Made by a program: the position numbers and the translations under genes
Origin: Paragonimus skrjabini miyazakii
Lineage: Eukaryota > Platyhelminthes > Trematoda > Plagiorchiida > Troglotrematidae
DNA length: 64,000 bases
Direction of reading: 5' to 3'
NCBI GenBank assembly: GCA_014338405.1
Contig: JTDE01000038.1
Coordinates: 302,375 to 366,374 of the forward strand
Shown: positions 47,443-60,400 of the stretch, in pieces
Numbering within the stretch: position 1 is the first letter of the stretch
How the letters are laid out: each line of letters begins with the position of its first letter
Notes under the pieces: generated by a model
The model's input: only the letters and a program-made list of their open reading frames with translations
The model's database searches: none
What the model was told of the DNA's origin: nothing

Positions 47443-50400
47443 TGATCACGGTGCAATACCCAGATCCTAGTTGTATTCCGCCAATCTCCCTACAGCCTTA
47501 AAACCTAACCAACCTTTGACTATGGTCTTTCTGAAGATGACAGTGAAAAGAAAACAGTGCATATAAAACAGAGAACTGACATAAATTAAGTGTGAGTTTT
47601 TATAAAACGTGCACAAAATGCGACAAACTAATGCACATCCCAGTCAAAAGTATTCTGTTTATCGAGATCCATAATCTTTTCTCCTTGAAAAAGTAAGAAT
47701 GTTTTCATGTAATCGCAAGTATACCGGACTGACATCCTCACTGTATCGGGCGCACGGGGATTGCAAAAGCAGTTTGTCTCATGCCAAATGTAACCAGCCC
47801 TTAAAGTATTTATTAGGCGTATTGTCAGAGGTAGTTGCATATTCCGTCCTCTCATGTACCTGTCCTAGTAACTTTACTGACTAATGTTATACTGCAAGGT
47901 ATACCGAATAAAAAATTCTCAATATTTTGCGCTTAAACGTGAAAATTCTGTAAGTACCGGAACAGGTAATTTGTTCAGCAACTGCCCTTCTCGTTACTCT
48001 TCCCGTCATATTTGTAAGTAGGGCACTAACACTGGGAGCACTGATATTCGTAAAATAATGCGCCTAGCAGAACATTAACTAGTCACCATTCTTACCATTC
48101 ACCATCACGGAATAGAATAATAATAAACGGCTATTACCATTGTTACCTTTATTGTGAGCTCAGTATTCTGCTTTACCTGAAATGAGGTCTTGCATTGTAA
48201 GTGTACTTCAAATAGTTATCCGCAGTGACCAAAAAAAATCAAGAGTTGTCACACCAACACTTGGCTTTGAATGGGTACGACTCTGCTTTATATACTGCAA
48301 TCGCCTATAATATCTGTAAGGTTCAGTCAGTTCTTCCCTAAGGTACAAACAGTTAATGCTCTGCAAATGTTGCAGAAATCAATTTTAAATAAAATTTAAT
48401 TGGTAAATAACAGAGTTAGTTGTTATGTTTCTGTTAAATTCTGTCGTCCTCTATCCTAATCGTGCGCTCTGTGAAGCCATTTTTAGAACAAATTCAGGCA
48501 CATATTTAAAGAATTTGGCAAATTGACTATCGAAAATTATGTTTACAAGTAAACCATATGAATCTGACTATATAGCCTTGAACTAATCAACAAGTGGGTA
48601 TGCGATGAAACCCGGGAACAAACAATTCCGAATGTTATTCCTGAAAAAACAATGGAAATATGGCTCTAAAAATCACTGAACTAAAATAATATGCAGGGCT
48701 TAAAAACACGCTACAATTTCATTAGTGTGAAGACATGCTACAAGTATGTAGATATAAATTAACATTGAACCAACGGAAACAAGTAAGAAGGAAATAAGAA
48801 GTGGGAGGTTGGGTCCATTCCAACCGACGGCGCTTGAAAGCGCGCCAAAAGCAAAATGTGTAAAGCCCTCGAGTGCACCGAAGCATACGCGTAAAGATGC
48901 AAGCCACAAGGACTTAAAAGCTGGAGTGGTAGATGAACAGGAAAGAATGGGCAAGCAACGTGTGCGTGCAATAACTGGAGATAGTGTCTATGAATTTACA
49001 TCGTGTCTTCTGTAACAAACATATATAGGAGCGTACACTCAGGAAAAACAAGGGAAAAACTATGGCCGCGGCTAAAACTCTTGAAAAAGCTGCACGGTTG
49101 CCGGTTATCACACTTATGGTCCTCCAGGCCGATGAGATTTTATGTAGGTCTATAGCATAGGTCCGGGTACCTCTGCGAATGAAGAGAAGTTTTGAGTCTA
49201 GACGGGAAATATTAAAATAAAAATAATATTTAAAAAGATAATTCCGGAATAGATTGTTTTGAATAACGAGTGTTGTAATTTTTGTTCAGTTACTGGCATA
49301 GCTTCAGTTAGCAGATAAGATAATGAGGCTCATGAAGAATGAAATGGCCAAAATGGTTGTTAGCAGGTGGCAAAAATTAAGTACAAAATTGGTGTTTATA
49401 TTTGAATAAAGCTAATGAGTGTGCCTTAAAGCTGTCCTTTGGTGCACATAATGCCCACAAGGGTCTAGTTTGCTTGTGCTACTACCCTAGCAATGTACAC
49501 ATGTGCCCGGTATCTTGACATTGTTGTTCAGTAGAAGATGAGTGATAGATAATTGTCACTTAAGAACACTTCCCTTGCACGAGCCAGGTATGATCTACGG
49601 AAACCATGAAAAGGTGCAATAAACATCTTTCCATCATTATTGCAAACAAATTCAAGACAACTGTTTAGTTGTTTCACGTTAAAGCAAGGATTTCCCAATT
49701 ATGATAATCATATTATTACAAACGGACTTCGTTTTAACGAAACAATCGAGATGAATCAGAAACACAGCGAATCCAAAAGCAGCAAAGCATGGAGAATGTT
49801 ATTATATTATTGATCTACAGTAAGGTGTACAATTCTATTATCAGTTGGTTGAGCTTGGTGCAAGAGTCTTCAAGAGAGTAGTAAATGAAATCGACCGGGT
49901 ATGTGTAACTCCCCCCCCCCCGAAAGAACACATAAAAATTTCTATAAAACATTAAGGAAGGTTCAAATGGTTTAGCGTCTGACAGCTAGCAATCATTGAA
50001 TGGAGGCTGAATTAAAGCAATAAAAAAAGTTGTGAAGGCGTATTCTAAGTAATATGTTTCTGTAGGTGTAGGAGATACGACAAAAACTGAAATGGATAGA
50101 ATAAGAGAAGACTTGAACCGCTCCACTGGTCGCAACAAACATCGGCAAGTAGTTGTGAGATGAACACCAGAAACAATTAAGCCTGCAAAAAGTTCGTTCG
50201 AGGAAATGTTCCGTTTGTAAGACGAACTATATAGACTTTACAACTGAAATCGGTGTATAGAACTTAAAACTGTTTGATGCAGTGAAATATTAAGCAGTTT
50301 TTGTCAACAGGATGATCATAGAAATTTTCCTGAAGTTTTAATTAGTTCAAACTAAAGCAACAAATCAAGAATTGATTGGAAAACCTTGATAAAGTATCAT

Positions 50401-53400
50401 TCTTGTAAACCGTGCAATATTTAAACAAATTTCGTAAGACCTTAAAACCGTCCACTAAGCACACTGCAGCCTGAATCTAATTCGCATGTGCATTACTTCG
50501 AAGCTGAAATATCTGAAGCACTCTAGAGATGATTGCTGAAGAAGCGTTATTACACATATTTTGGGCAACAATTCCATACCACTAACATTAATAACTAAGC
50601 ATCAACCTTTAAGTAACCAGAAGAATTATGCAGCTCTGCACAACCTACCGCGGATGATCTTTGCAGTCGAGGCATAGGGTAGTAAAATCTAGACAATTAA
50701 AACATGACAACAATGAACTGAGAGAATTTGGAAGTAGTGAAAGCTTCTGGTGCAGAACACGCCAAGTTATTCCAGCGATCAAACTATCAAGAAGTTGAGT
50801 TTGTAATTGGTCTTCAAAATTACACCGAGCTGCTTGAGTCTGAATTGCGAAAATGACCTATCTGTTATCCTAGTTTTCTTTTCTAAGGAGCGTATGAAAT
50901 TTAGCTTGTTCAGATGGTTCGAAATTTACAGATTGGACATGGGAAAGCAGTAGCTTCCTCAAAGATTCGTAGGGAAGAGAAACTGATGAGTCAAGAAATG
51001 ACAAGTTTTTCACCAAGCTTTACGTATCTTTGCCAATTACGGTAAGGAAGTGAATGATTTTCTTTTCTGCCTTCAGCTCTTTGCTCGTGAGACACCATAT
51101 TTTAAAACTTTCTGAATAATCTACGATTTCTCTCAGTGAATTATGTATATTCAGAATTTTAGGTGAAGAGAAATCGATTGTAAGAAGTTACAGAAGTCCG
51201 CGACGCCAACTGTGATGGTTTTAGAAATAGCAAAATGAGGTAGTTAGCTTAGCATAATCCCAGAGCTAGCTTCGACGCAGTAGTGACAACAACCGAACTA
51301 AGCAAAACAGGTAGTCTATCCCTCGAGCGCAACTACACAGCTTATTGTCAACAATGTAATAAAATAACAGTAATGAGAAACAGATTTTGTGACAATCATC
51401 ACAGTAGTGTTTACTAAACAGACTATGTAAAAATGCTGAGGTGAGCTGCAACAAAGGAGAACGACCTAATTTTAGTGAGTGAGCTGGATGAGAAATACGA
51501 CGCTAATAATGCGCGAAAGCTAATGTTGATAAAACGGGCTTACTACTTTTAGTAGGCGTGGGAAGGCACACGATGATCATTAACTGAAACTTGCAGGCTT
51601 CTTTGTTAAAAGCAGTAGATCTTCAAGCATAACAGATAGGAACGAAAAAACAAAGTGCGTCATTGTAAACAACCAGGGGGCATAAAGGTAAAGCGTGACA
51701 TAGACGAGTGTTTATTCAGCGATAATCAAAACAGCGCCATCCAAAATGTACATCCGATACTCGAATACTTTAAACAGCAATTAAAGAAAGCAAGCAGGAG
51801 GAACTTGATATAGTAGGCAGCCAGTCGTTACCAAGCTTCTTATAAGAGAAATGTGTGAGCCTACACATAGAACGACCAAGTACGAAAGCGTTGTTACAGC
51901 CAAGCGTCTTACAGAATCCACATGAATACTAATATTGCTTCAACTAAACTCAATAGTTGAGCTGCAATCCAGATATACATCTTAACCACTAACCACTGAA
52001 CTATTATTAACAATGTGAATAACAAAGCAGATGTTAGAGCGGTGTAGTTAGTGGCTTTTGTGTTTTCATATAACTACAGTAGTAGATCGTCAGCCAAATG
52101 TAGTGAGTGCTCTTTCAAACCCAAACCTGAACGGTTAGGCTTCACGCTATAGGGTTTGATTGATTATTTAGAAGGTAGTGTAACTTAAATATTATCTTCA
52201 GTTAGTGGTTAACACAATCTAAAGAGAAAATGCCCGATATTTTTAAAGACATATATCAAGTTTGATGCAGTTAATTAGGTATTACCTAGAATCACGCGTG
52301 TTGTCATATTCGGAAACAAATCAGTTTAGATGCTTGGAGTTTCATTCAGCTAGCCACTGGAATTTCCATGTTGTTTATCTGTTCTGTATTGCCACCACCT
52401 ATAAAGTGAGGTTATGTTTAAGGTCTCAACACTCAATGACACTTTTGACTTTTAAGTCATGTATCGTGCCTAAACAATGATTATGGACAACAAAAACCTA
52501 ATTATTAGAAATGTTATTTGTGTGATTTACGGAGAAATTAGAATGCTGTTGGATAACCTGATTCTGTATCTATTTTCATTTGTTTTGTGTTCATGAAATC
52601 AGTGACACACGGAAATAGTTTAATTGAATATAATGAAAAGACTTGAACTCGAATCGTTCTAATAAAACGTTTATTTGAAAAAGTGATGAAACAGAGTTGA
52701 CGTATACGTCACCTTGGTAAATTGAGTTGTTAAAAAAACAAAGTGATATTCTTCAAAAATGTGTGAAACTGCTGGGGTTGTTGTTACATAAACACCTTTG
52801 ATATAAGTTGATTGCGACAAATGAAAAAAAGCATTCGTAGATGTTAAATAAACCATATCTGTTTGTTACACGAAAATATGTGAGTAAAATTGCCTTCAAC
52901 AATTCCTTATCACTTTAATACAACTATCTATATACTATTCATATAATAATTTGATTTTTGAGGTGGAGGGTTGTCGGGAATAATTGTTCATCAGTACCAC
53001 TTTTTGGCTTGATGGTAAATTTCATTAGCTTCTAGTTGCAGTGTAACATTCAAAAAGGAACGGGTATTAATAACTAGAGAAACCCATCGTAGACTGACGT
53101 CTCGAAAATAATGAAATTATTAACTGTTATATCGTTTTAAACCCATAGAAAAAATGCCTTGGAATATTTCTAAAGCAAAGCCTAGTTAGAAACGATAGAA
53201 TAATATCAAAACGCAGGCCATAAAACTGCTTATTAAATGCGTAAAGTTCGATTTAAAAAAGTGGAAATTTATACATTTTACTTCAGAAAATTTATCCTTT
53301 TGTTGCCTTGGTTATTTTATCACTATTCATTAGAATGCAGTGGACATAGGCATGATTAGTTGCATCTTGATATTCATGAATACTGACAGTTTGAAATTGA

Positions 53401-54047
53401 ACAAAGCTTCTAATTTATTGAACGACTGACAATAACCCAAGCAGCATCGGATATGCTCACAGTTAAAAGAGCTGGGATAGTTGTTAGATCGGCTTCATTT
53501 TCTAGTGCGTTCAGTGCATAACTCTCAGTTATGCTTTTTTAATCACATGCGTTTTTTCATCAGGCTGATTTAAACCAGTACTAATGGAAAAAAGTTCAAG
53601 TATCCTAAACATTTACGCGGGTAACTTATATTTGCGACTCAACCATTCACTATACTACTCTCACTAACATTATCTACAAAAACCTTAAGCTCAATGTAAA
53701 GTAAAAAATCTTTTTTCAAAAAATAACGAATCGTAATTTAGATTTAAGGTTGAATTCCACGCCAAAGATCATCTTGAAATTACAAGTGGATGGACATAAC
53801 CATGGTAATGTTGATCACTGCTTTTCAATTATTCGCAGCAAGTCAGATATGTAAAAGACTTACTAAGAATGTTGATCGCACCTTCTACAAGACATCGCCA
53901 ACAATTTCTAAAAGTTACTTTTCAAGCTATGTGCTGTAATTTGAAGAGACCAACGAAGTTTGTACACACGTTAATCATTGTTGTAGAAAGAGCTAACTTC
54001 CTCTTTTTACCGCCTAGTACGCATTGGGGATGTCATGTTGCTGTTCG
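47443..54047. other. AT-rich interval, mostly featureless
   Basis: Visibly AT-rich with no recognised element. A run of 11 C lies at 49911-49921. One exon-like stretch is 48758-49015 (listed separately). This may be intron or intergenic DNA. Confidence 0.4.
48758..49015 (+). other. Exon-like open stretch, unidentified
   Basis: 85 codons are open, ending in a stop at 49015, with Lys/Arg-rich composition (SAPKAKCVKPSSAPKHTRKD). GC content is higher than the AT-rich surroundings. No domain is recognised and no convincing acceptor precedes it. The opposite strand is also open, so chance is possible. Confidence 0.2.
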
Positions 54048-54306
54048 GTAATATTGTGGCAAAAAGGCGCACTCTACGACCGTGTTGAGATATTCCTCCT
54101 AGTGTTGGAATAATTGCGCCTCCGATTTGATCGTCCATCCTTTTTTTACCTGCCATGCCTCGCCCGCTGGTCCGATCCAGTCGAGCAATGACTCATCCGG
54201 TTGCCCACGCTGTTCCCGATTCGCTCGTTGTGGGCTTTTAGACGTACCTTCTCCAACGAGTGTTGGAATACTCGCACCTCCGACCTGATAATCCACCACA
54301 ATATCA
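54048..54306 (-). repeat. Repeat family R1, copy b (arm 1 and start of arm 2)
   Basis: Read on the minus strand, arm 1 is complete and arm 2 is cut after about 70 bases. It then jumps to the family's terminal block (TTTTTGCCACAATATTAC), so the tail is internally deleted. Confidence 0.75.
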
Positions 54307-57300
54307 GAACGCATATACTTGTGCTCAAACTTCAAACTGATGAATGAATGGTCAAGTTTAGGAAGGTTCCCTGAATTACGGTCAAGTTACTGGAAAAGTC
54401 GTACACATTACTGAGATGTACACCGTGATAAAGTAGAGCAGCCAACCTCAATTAATCTCAGCTAGCAATTGTGCAAACTTGTTAATGAATAACTGTTATC
54501 CAGCGGTAAGTTGATTTGACGAAAGTAGCACTGGATTTGTGATATTCGTAAGTACAACGTTTTCTAATAATTGCTACCCAGGTGTATATTAACTGTCATC
54601 AGTTCTATTACACGATAGTTTTGCGTTCCATGAAGTATAACGTTGTGGCTACTTACTGGTAGTTTTCTAATGAGTTGAAAATTTATACGACAGATGAAGG
54701 ATTAATTAACTTTTAGATTTCTATCATGCACATACCAGCAAAGAAGAGAGTGCAGAATGTATTTTACGACCAGGTAAGTGGTGCAAAAACTGACTTGGTA
54801 TTGCATAGCTTAAACACTTCTAAATATATCAGTAATATTTGATGAAAATAGTGCACAAATACACAAACGGAGTTAACAAAAGTGTCTTTAATTCAAACGG
54901 TCAAATAACTCAGTAGCGCCACGAATTTAGAACCAGATGATGTCGAGCATTTGCAAGTACATTTGCTAACATGTCATAGAAACTGCTACAAGATAAACGT
55001 ACTGTGGCCAAACTTTATACCATTAGAACACTGAGTATATGAGCTGATTACGAAGTGTGTCTGAATAACAGCATAAATTAAAAAAACTACAACTGACGCC
55101 CCAGAAGGAAAATTAGACTTAATTTTCCGGTTCTTTCTAGAAAAGTGCACGAAATTCGTTCGCTAATCAACTCTGACTGTAAACATCATTTATAGGTCAA
55201 GTTCTTCAAGTTTAACACTATGTACTATAAGAAGAAGCCACTAATGTCGTTAAGTTTCAGACATGGTCTCGATTGGTACTCGGTAGACAATTTGTTATTG
55301 GACACCTTGTAAAAAAGGTGGGGACTCAGTGCAATCTCCTGAATCGTAATTACAGAAGAGGTAGAGGCGATCAGTTGACTAACAAGATTGGGATTTAGGC
55401 ACATAACGTTAACTAGTCGTCCAATGGATTGATCACCTGCTGTGACCGAATGGATATGCTTCCATTGTCAACGGCTGCAACCTTCCGTGACTAAATTGTA
55501 AGCATGGTTGAAAGTCGGTCAACCGGGATGTACACTGGCGTTATGCTTGCACACCTCAAGTCAACATGGTACCAATGATTGCAACCGTCTCTATCTGTTA
55601 GTCGAGTTTGAGGCAGGCTGATGCTAGTGGGATGCCCAAGCAATGTGCAGTCCATATAAGGTGATTCGAGGGATGGTGCCAAGGCTCTCGAATGATGTAA
55701 CTCTTTGTGACGTTGGACCTACAACTAATTAAGATAAACTCTAGTCAGGGTCATCGGCCGGTGATTAGGTGAGGCAGAGCAGCTGATAACTTAGACTTGT
55801 GAACTGAGCATGTAATCACAGCATGCATTTACGCTTGTTAGCATGTCTCTAAGCTACTGCATAGCCGCAACCCGAACTTTATGACTCACCAAGAGTGGTC
55901 GGTATGCACATGGCTGATAGGAAGAAATGCACTTATAAGTCCTTCAAAATTAGAACGTTTAATCTAGGAGATGGACGTTCTCGAAGGCCACTTACTGTCA
56001 TCAAGTTTATTTACTACTCGACCGCCATGAAGTAATGTCCGCAAGAAAGACCGGTCGTGTATGCCAGGGCAGTTTATTTTCAAGCTTATCACACAAAAAT
56101 CATCTCAAATTAATGTAGTAACCAAAGAATCAAGAGTAACAATGTGTTCTAACACTATGAACCACCAGACCTCTCTAAACTGTTCTTCCGGTCCATTAAT
56201 CAGATCACTATGGTCAACTCAACGAATAGTATTATATGGTTTCAATGTTCAGGTTTCTATACTCAAAATGGCATGCCACCAAGTTTCGTTCAAATGGAAA
56301 TTAAATCTACACTTAACAATTAATAATTTCAGCGACCTACTACGTATGCTTTTTGTTGTTGATCAGACTGACTTTATACCTATTTTCACAGCTGATACTT
56401 TGGCAACTATCCATAAATAAAAGTATTGCGACGGAAATAAGAAAGTTTAAGTTTGTGCTCAATATCAATCAACAAAACAGAATAGAGTTCACATTGGTAT
56501 ACCTTTGGGCAGGACTGGTACACTGCCCAGAAACTCGGTTATACAGAAGTACTATAAAATTACCTTCAGGGATATACAATTCTAGGGGTTGTCAGATATG
56601 GCTACATTTCGCATTGATTCAGGGGAAATATTTTTCGCCAAACGTGTTTAAACCTTTCCGCTTCTGTCGCTGAATTATGACAAACTCATTACGATTGTTT
56701 AAGATGTAGATGGATCACATGAACCTTTTAAAAAGTTCCGTAATCCGTCCGTCCGATAATCAAACCAGTGATTTAAGGGCATCTTGTTCACAAATATACT
56801 ATTTATCGAGTCGTTTTCGCAGAGTATTTGATTATCCGGTATTGTTCCATATTTTGCTATCATCGTCATCACTGTTGTCAGTTGAAAGCTGTTTTAAATT
56901 CACTCTTTCACGGTCCACAAAACGGGGTTTTAACTCAATCACAATTTAACTAATAAATATGAATTTGTTCAACGCGCCAACGCAGAACGCTTTCATTCTA
57001 AGTTGCACACATGTCCGCAATGTAGCGATTGCGCGGTATATTATTGACTACTTACGAAACTAATGGTCAGGGTTTACTGAGTATATTAAATTCACAACTG
57101 CTTAACGATCGTTTTACGTGCCTGTCGTGATACCCTTCCTCTGTGAAGTTCATCGTTCCCTACTACTTACATAGTGCACATACTGTTTGACCAACTGTAA
57201 ACACATTGAAAATTATTCATGCGAGTTATTTTCAAAACGAATTTTCCTACAAAATGCTATTTAGATATTTTGCAGTTTGAATGCAATAGCGAGGGGACGC

Positions 57301-57527
57301 CTGTGAATTAAATTCCAAAATAATCTTATTCCATCAATGTATGCATTAATACTCAGCTGTTCGCCCAGCACTAAACGAAATAAAAGAAAGCTTGGTGAAG
57401 CCAACATTTGGCTTGATGTTTACAAATAAGTGTTTGACAACTCACAGCATAGAGGTTCACATACAATTTCTGACAATCGTTCTTCAGTTGCAAAATTTAA
57501 AGTGGTTATCCAACTTCCAGTCGTATA
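54307..57527. other. Unassigned interval
   Basis: Plus-strand ORFs at 56061-56420 (119 codons), 56353-56673 and 56710-56949 have no recognised domain. The part 55420-55760 has the GC balance of an old repeat but no second copy was found. Confidence 0.3.
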
Positions 57528-58070
57528 TCGTATTGTGATGGATTATCAGGTCGGAGGTGCGAGTATTCCAACACTCGGTGGAATACATCAACGCGGAGGA
57601 GATACGTCTGAAAGCCCACAACGAGTGAATCGGGAACAGCGTGGGCAACCGGATGAGTCATTGCTCGACTGGATTGCATCAACGGGCGAGACATGGCAGG
57701 TAAAATAGATGGACGACCAACTGGGAGGCGCGATTATTCCAACACTCCCAGGAATATCTTAACACGGTCGTAGAGTACGATCAAAGCCCACTGTGAATAG
57801 ATCGAGGACAACACGAGCGACCGGACGAGCCATCGCTCAACGAAATCGGACCAACGGACGAAGAATGGCAGGCGGACAACCCCCCGATAGAAAGCGCCGA
57901 CCACACACATAAACCAGTCAGAAGTGCACACGACGTGTGAGCGGAAACCGGAGAGTGTCGTGGACTGGAATTCTGACTCATAAACGCGAGCGCGCGCGTA
58001 GCGTTGCGTAGTGTGTTGGACAATAAAGATTGTGCTTTATTGATCGTCTTCTTGCTGCAGTATGTCATGA
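57528..58070 (+). repeat. Repeat family R1, copy c (complete dimer)
   Basis: Arm 1 is 57538-57707 (170 bases) and arm 2 is 57708-57872 (165). Both begin GATGGA and carry TATTCCAACACTC, AAAGCCCAC and a near-CGGACGAGCCAT or CGGATGAGTCAT block, then end in ATGGCAGG. A shared tail follows with GTGCACACGACGTG and AATAAA at 58022-58027. No coding function is recognised. The arms are diverged from each other, so the duplication is old. Confidence 0.8.
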
Positions 58071-58189
58071 TGACGAATAGGAGGACATTTTGGTTGATGT
58101 AAGCTACAAGTTGCTCATTGCTAGTCGGCGCCTTTGCATCCCTACAGACTCTTAAGCCAACAGTTTTGTAGAGAACCAGACGCGAGTCT

Positions 58190-58335
58190 ACCTTGTGTTA
58201 GGGCTTGTAAATAGTGCATTTCCTTGCTACGGCCGGCTGTTGAACCCGACCACACTTTAATAAGGAAACATGTTGACTAATGTGCCAATGACCTCACATT
58301 GGGTCAGCTCCAATTACTCTACGTAAACGCAGTGT
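58190..58335 (+). repeat. Unclassified repeat pair, copy 1
   Basis: Similar to 61140-61290: shared blocks include AGTGCAT, GCTGTTG and CCTCACATTGGG/CCTCATATTGGG in the same order. Weak by-eye match. Confidence 0.45.
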
Positions 58336-58399
58336 TACACAGAACTGACCAAAAATCCAACAAGAGCGCAGCTCAAGTTCGCTACTTCTTTTCAAAAGG

Positions 58400-59880
58400 A
58401 GCTGGCTGAAAAGTTTATGGAGGGGAGTGAGGAATCTGCGTTCACACATGGGCGCCGTTCGAATGATATTACATGTCAGTTACATACTGATAATTTCACT
58501 ACTCTCCGAGGTTTCTTGGCCAACACTTCACAGAATATGTGGCGAAACAGCCTATCACTGCGGAATTTGATTGGTTGAGTGATTTGATCGTATCTACATG
58601 TACAGCCGCCATTGGAAATTCTACGATTATCCGTGAGTTCCACTTCTGTTCAATGTGTATTTTCCATAACTTGATTGTACGTACACAGTCCAAATCACGG
58701 CAATCACTTGCGGGTAGTTCACAGTTCAAACTTTACGCGGTCATTGAGCATCACTGCTGTTAATTATCATGTTGTATTACTTCTAGTTATCAGGAGAACT
58801 CAAAGGACATTGTTGAATAAGGTACGTCACACACTTAGTTATCCGGATATCAGTCTACATCAATCAACAACATGATGGGAGGCCTCATGGTGACCAGTAT
58901 ATTGCTGGTCTCACAGTAGGCATGATTGAATGATCATGTCTGAATGGTCAATCCCATTCTCCAGTTAGTGCGTACCAATTTTACCTATCGTCCTGACAGG
59001 AAGTACATACACTATCTGTTCACTCTAATAAATAGTCTAATATGAGATCAGTGAGGCAGTGATCAACAGGTTTTATCAAGAAATATTAGTTGGCGTTCAG
59101 CTGTTAACACTGACAAGAATATGTACTACTTACTTACCTTGACATGTACAAAGTTTAGATCCAGGGCTACCTTTCGAAAAAAGTTGCTTAAACAGTCTAT
59201 ATGAGTATGAAAGCTGCAGTCAAGTGTGAATACTATTCAACTTAAATGTCGTCATTACTGGTTGTCTACCAAAAATCCCTGGCTGAGAAATGGATGTCAA
59301 AAGTCATAATCAAGCCAAGTTAGAGGTTGAAGCACTAATATATCCACTAGGTAAGCCACGGGCGCATTCCTCTGTGCAAATTAAAATCTGTATATTTTGT
59401 ATCTGCCCATCTAAAGTATATCACAAAGTAATACTGATCAAGAGAAACCACCTAGATTGCTTATAAATTCACTTTTTTTTTAATGATACATTGTTCACGT
59501 GAGTTACGTGTACATTAAAGGTGGTCTTATTTACACAATTTAATCTTTTATTCGTATTTCCTAAAATTTTATTGCCAAGCAATTCGTAAATGTTCAGGTT
59601 GTCGACTTGCCTGCATAAACAGTATTGCACACAAGGCTAGTTAACTTTGTTAGTTAATTGCTAATTTATTACATGTCTTCTGTAATTGGCAATCAAGGTA
59701 CTATGGCGAGTACTCGATAAAACTAGTCACATCATAAGAATTCCGCGTGCACTCCATAACTCTTATTCACCTAAATGAGAATTAAGACCAACTGACCAAA
59801 CATGTACATTGCTAACTAATGTCTAATTGGAAAAGACGTGATTTCTATGCATTATGAAACCTCAAAGAGGAAAGGATATA
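58400..59880. other. Unassigned interval
   Basis: Short ORFs at 58539-58875 (plus) are not recognised. Nothing else seen. Confidence 0.3.
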
Positions 59881-59884
59881 TTGC

Positions 59885-60400
59885 TTGGTATCAGTCAGAA
59901 GGTGGACAAATGATGATCGGGCGTAGACAAATGGAATCATTCACAAAGGGGTTGGTCACTCTAGATCACGTCCGTCTCCCGGGCTGGGGTCCTCGCGACT
60001 CACAAAGTTGGTAGCCGGAAACGTTAGGTGAGATGGCAGCTAACCGAGCTCCGTGGCGAGAATGTTGTCGTTGTTTGGTAGAGTTGTCTGTGAAGTGAGT
60101 GCATTCATTGACGCACAGCAGTGAAAGCCATAAAGAAGCTGTCTTGCTGATGGCGCCTTACTTTCACCTACAGTTTGGTTGTTTGCTTGAAAGGTGTAGG
60201 CACCTTGATGTTTTATGTCTGATTATAGACGTAGCTATTTTTAGTGATTAGGTCCCCTCCACTGTCCTTTTTTCCTTTTCTCTCTTCCTATACAGCGTTT
60301 GTTTTTTTCTTATCCGTGAATGTATGGCAGTTAATTATCATTGTGACTCACTGATGTATTGGTGTCTATGATGATGTTGATGACGATGTTTTCTTTTCTT
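59885..60400 (+). mobile_element. RTE-like LINE 3' end: C-terminus, 3' UTR and (ATG)n tail
   Basis: One frame reads FTKGLVTLDHVRLPGWGPRD, SQSW, a stop in place of one residue, then PETLGEMAANRAPWRECCRC and a natural TGA at about 60096. The untranslated part (to about 60360) matches 14455-14725 in complement, and it ends in a broken ATG/GATGAT microsatellite. The C-terminal pattern RLPGWGPRD, ETLGEMAANR is typical of SR2/RTE elements in flukes. Upstream coding is absent, so this is a 5'-truncated insertion, as is common for LINEs. Confidence 0.82.

Noticed and set aside
57430..57708. Conserved small protein shared with 54099-54335
   Set aside because: Similarity follows from the R1 DNA repeat; other copies do not keep the frame.
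57538..57872. Hammerhead ribozyme in the R1 arms (CGGATGAG/CGGACGAG and CAACGAAATC blocks)
   Set aside because: The core needs CUGANGA; both arms have CGGA instead, arm 1 lacks GAAA at the right place, and the GAGC-CATC-GCTC stem takes the bases that should be unpaired.
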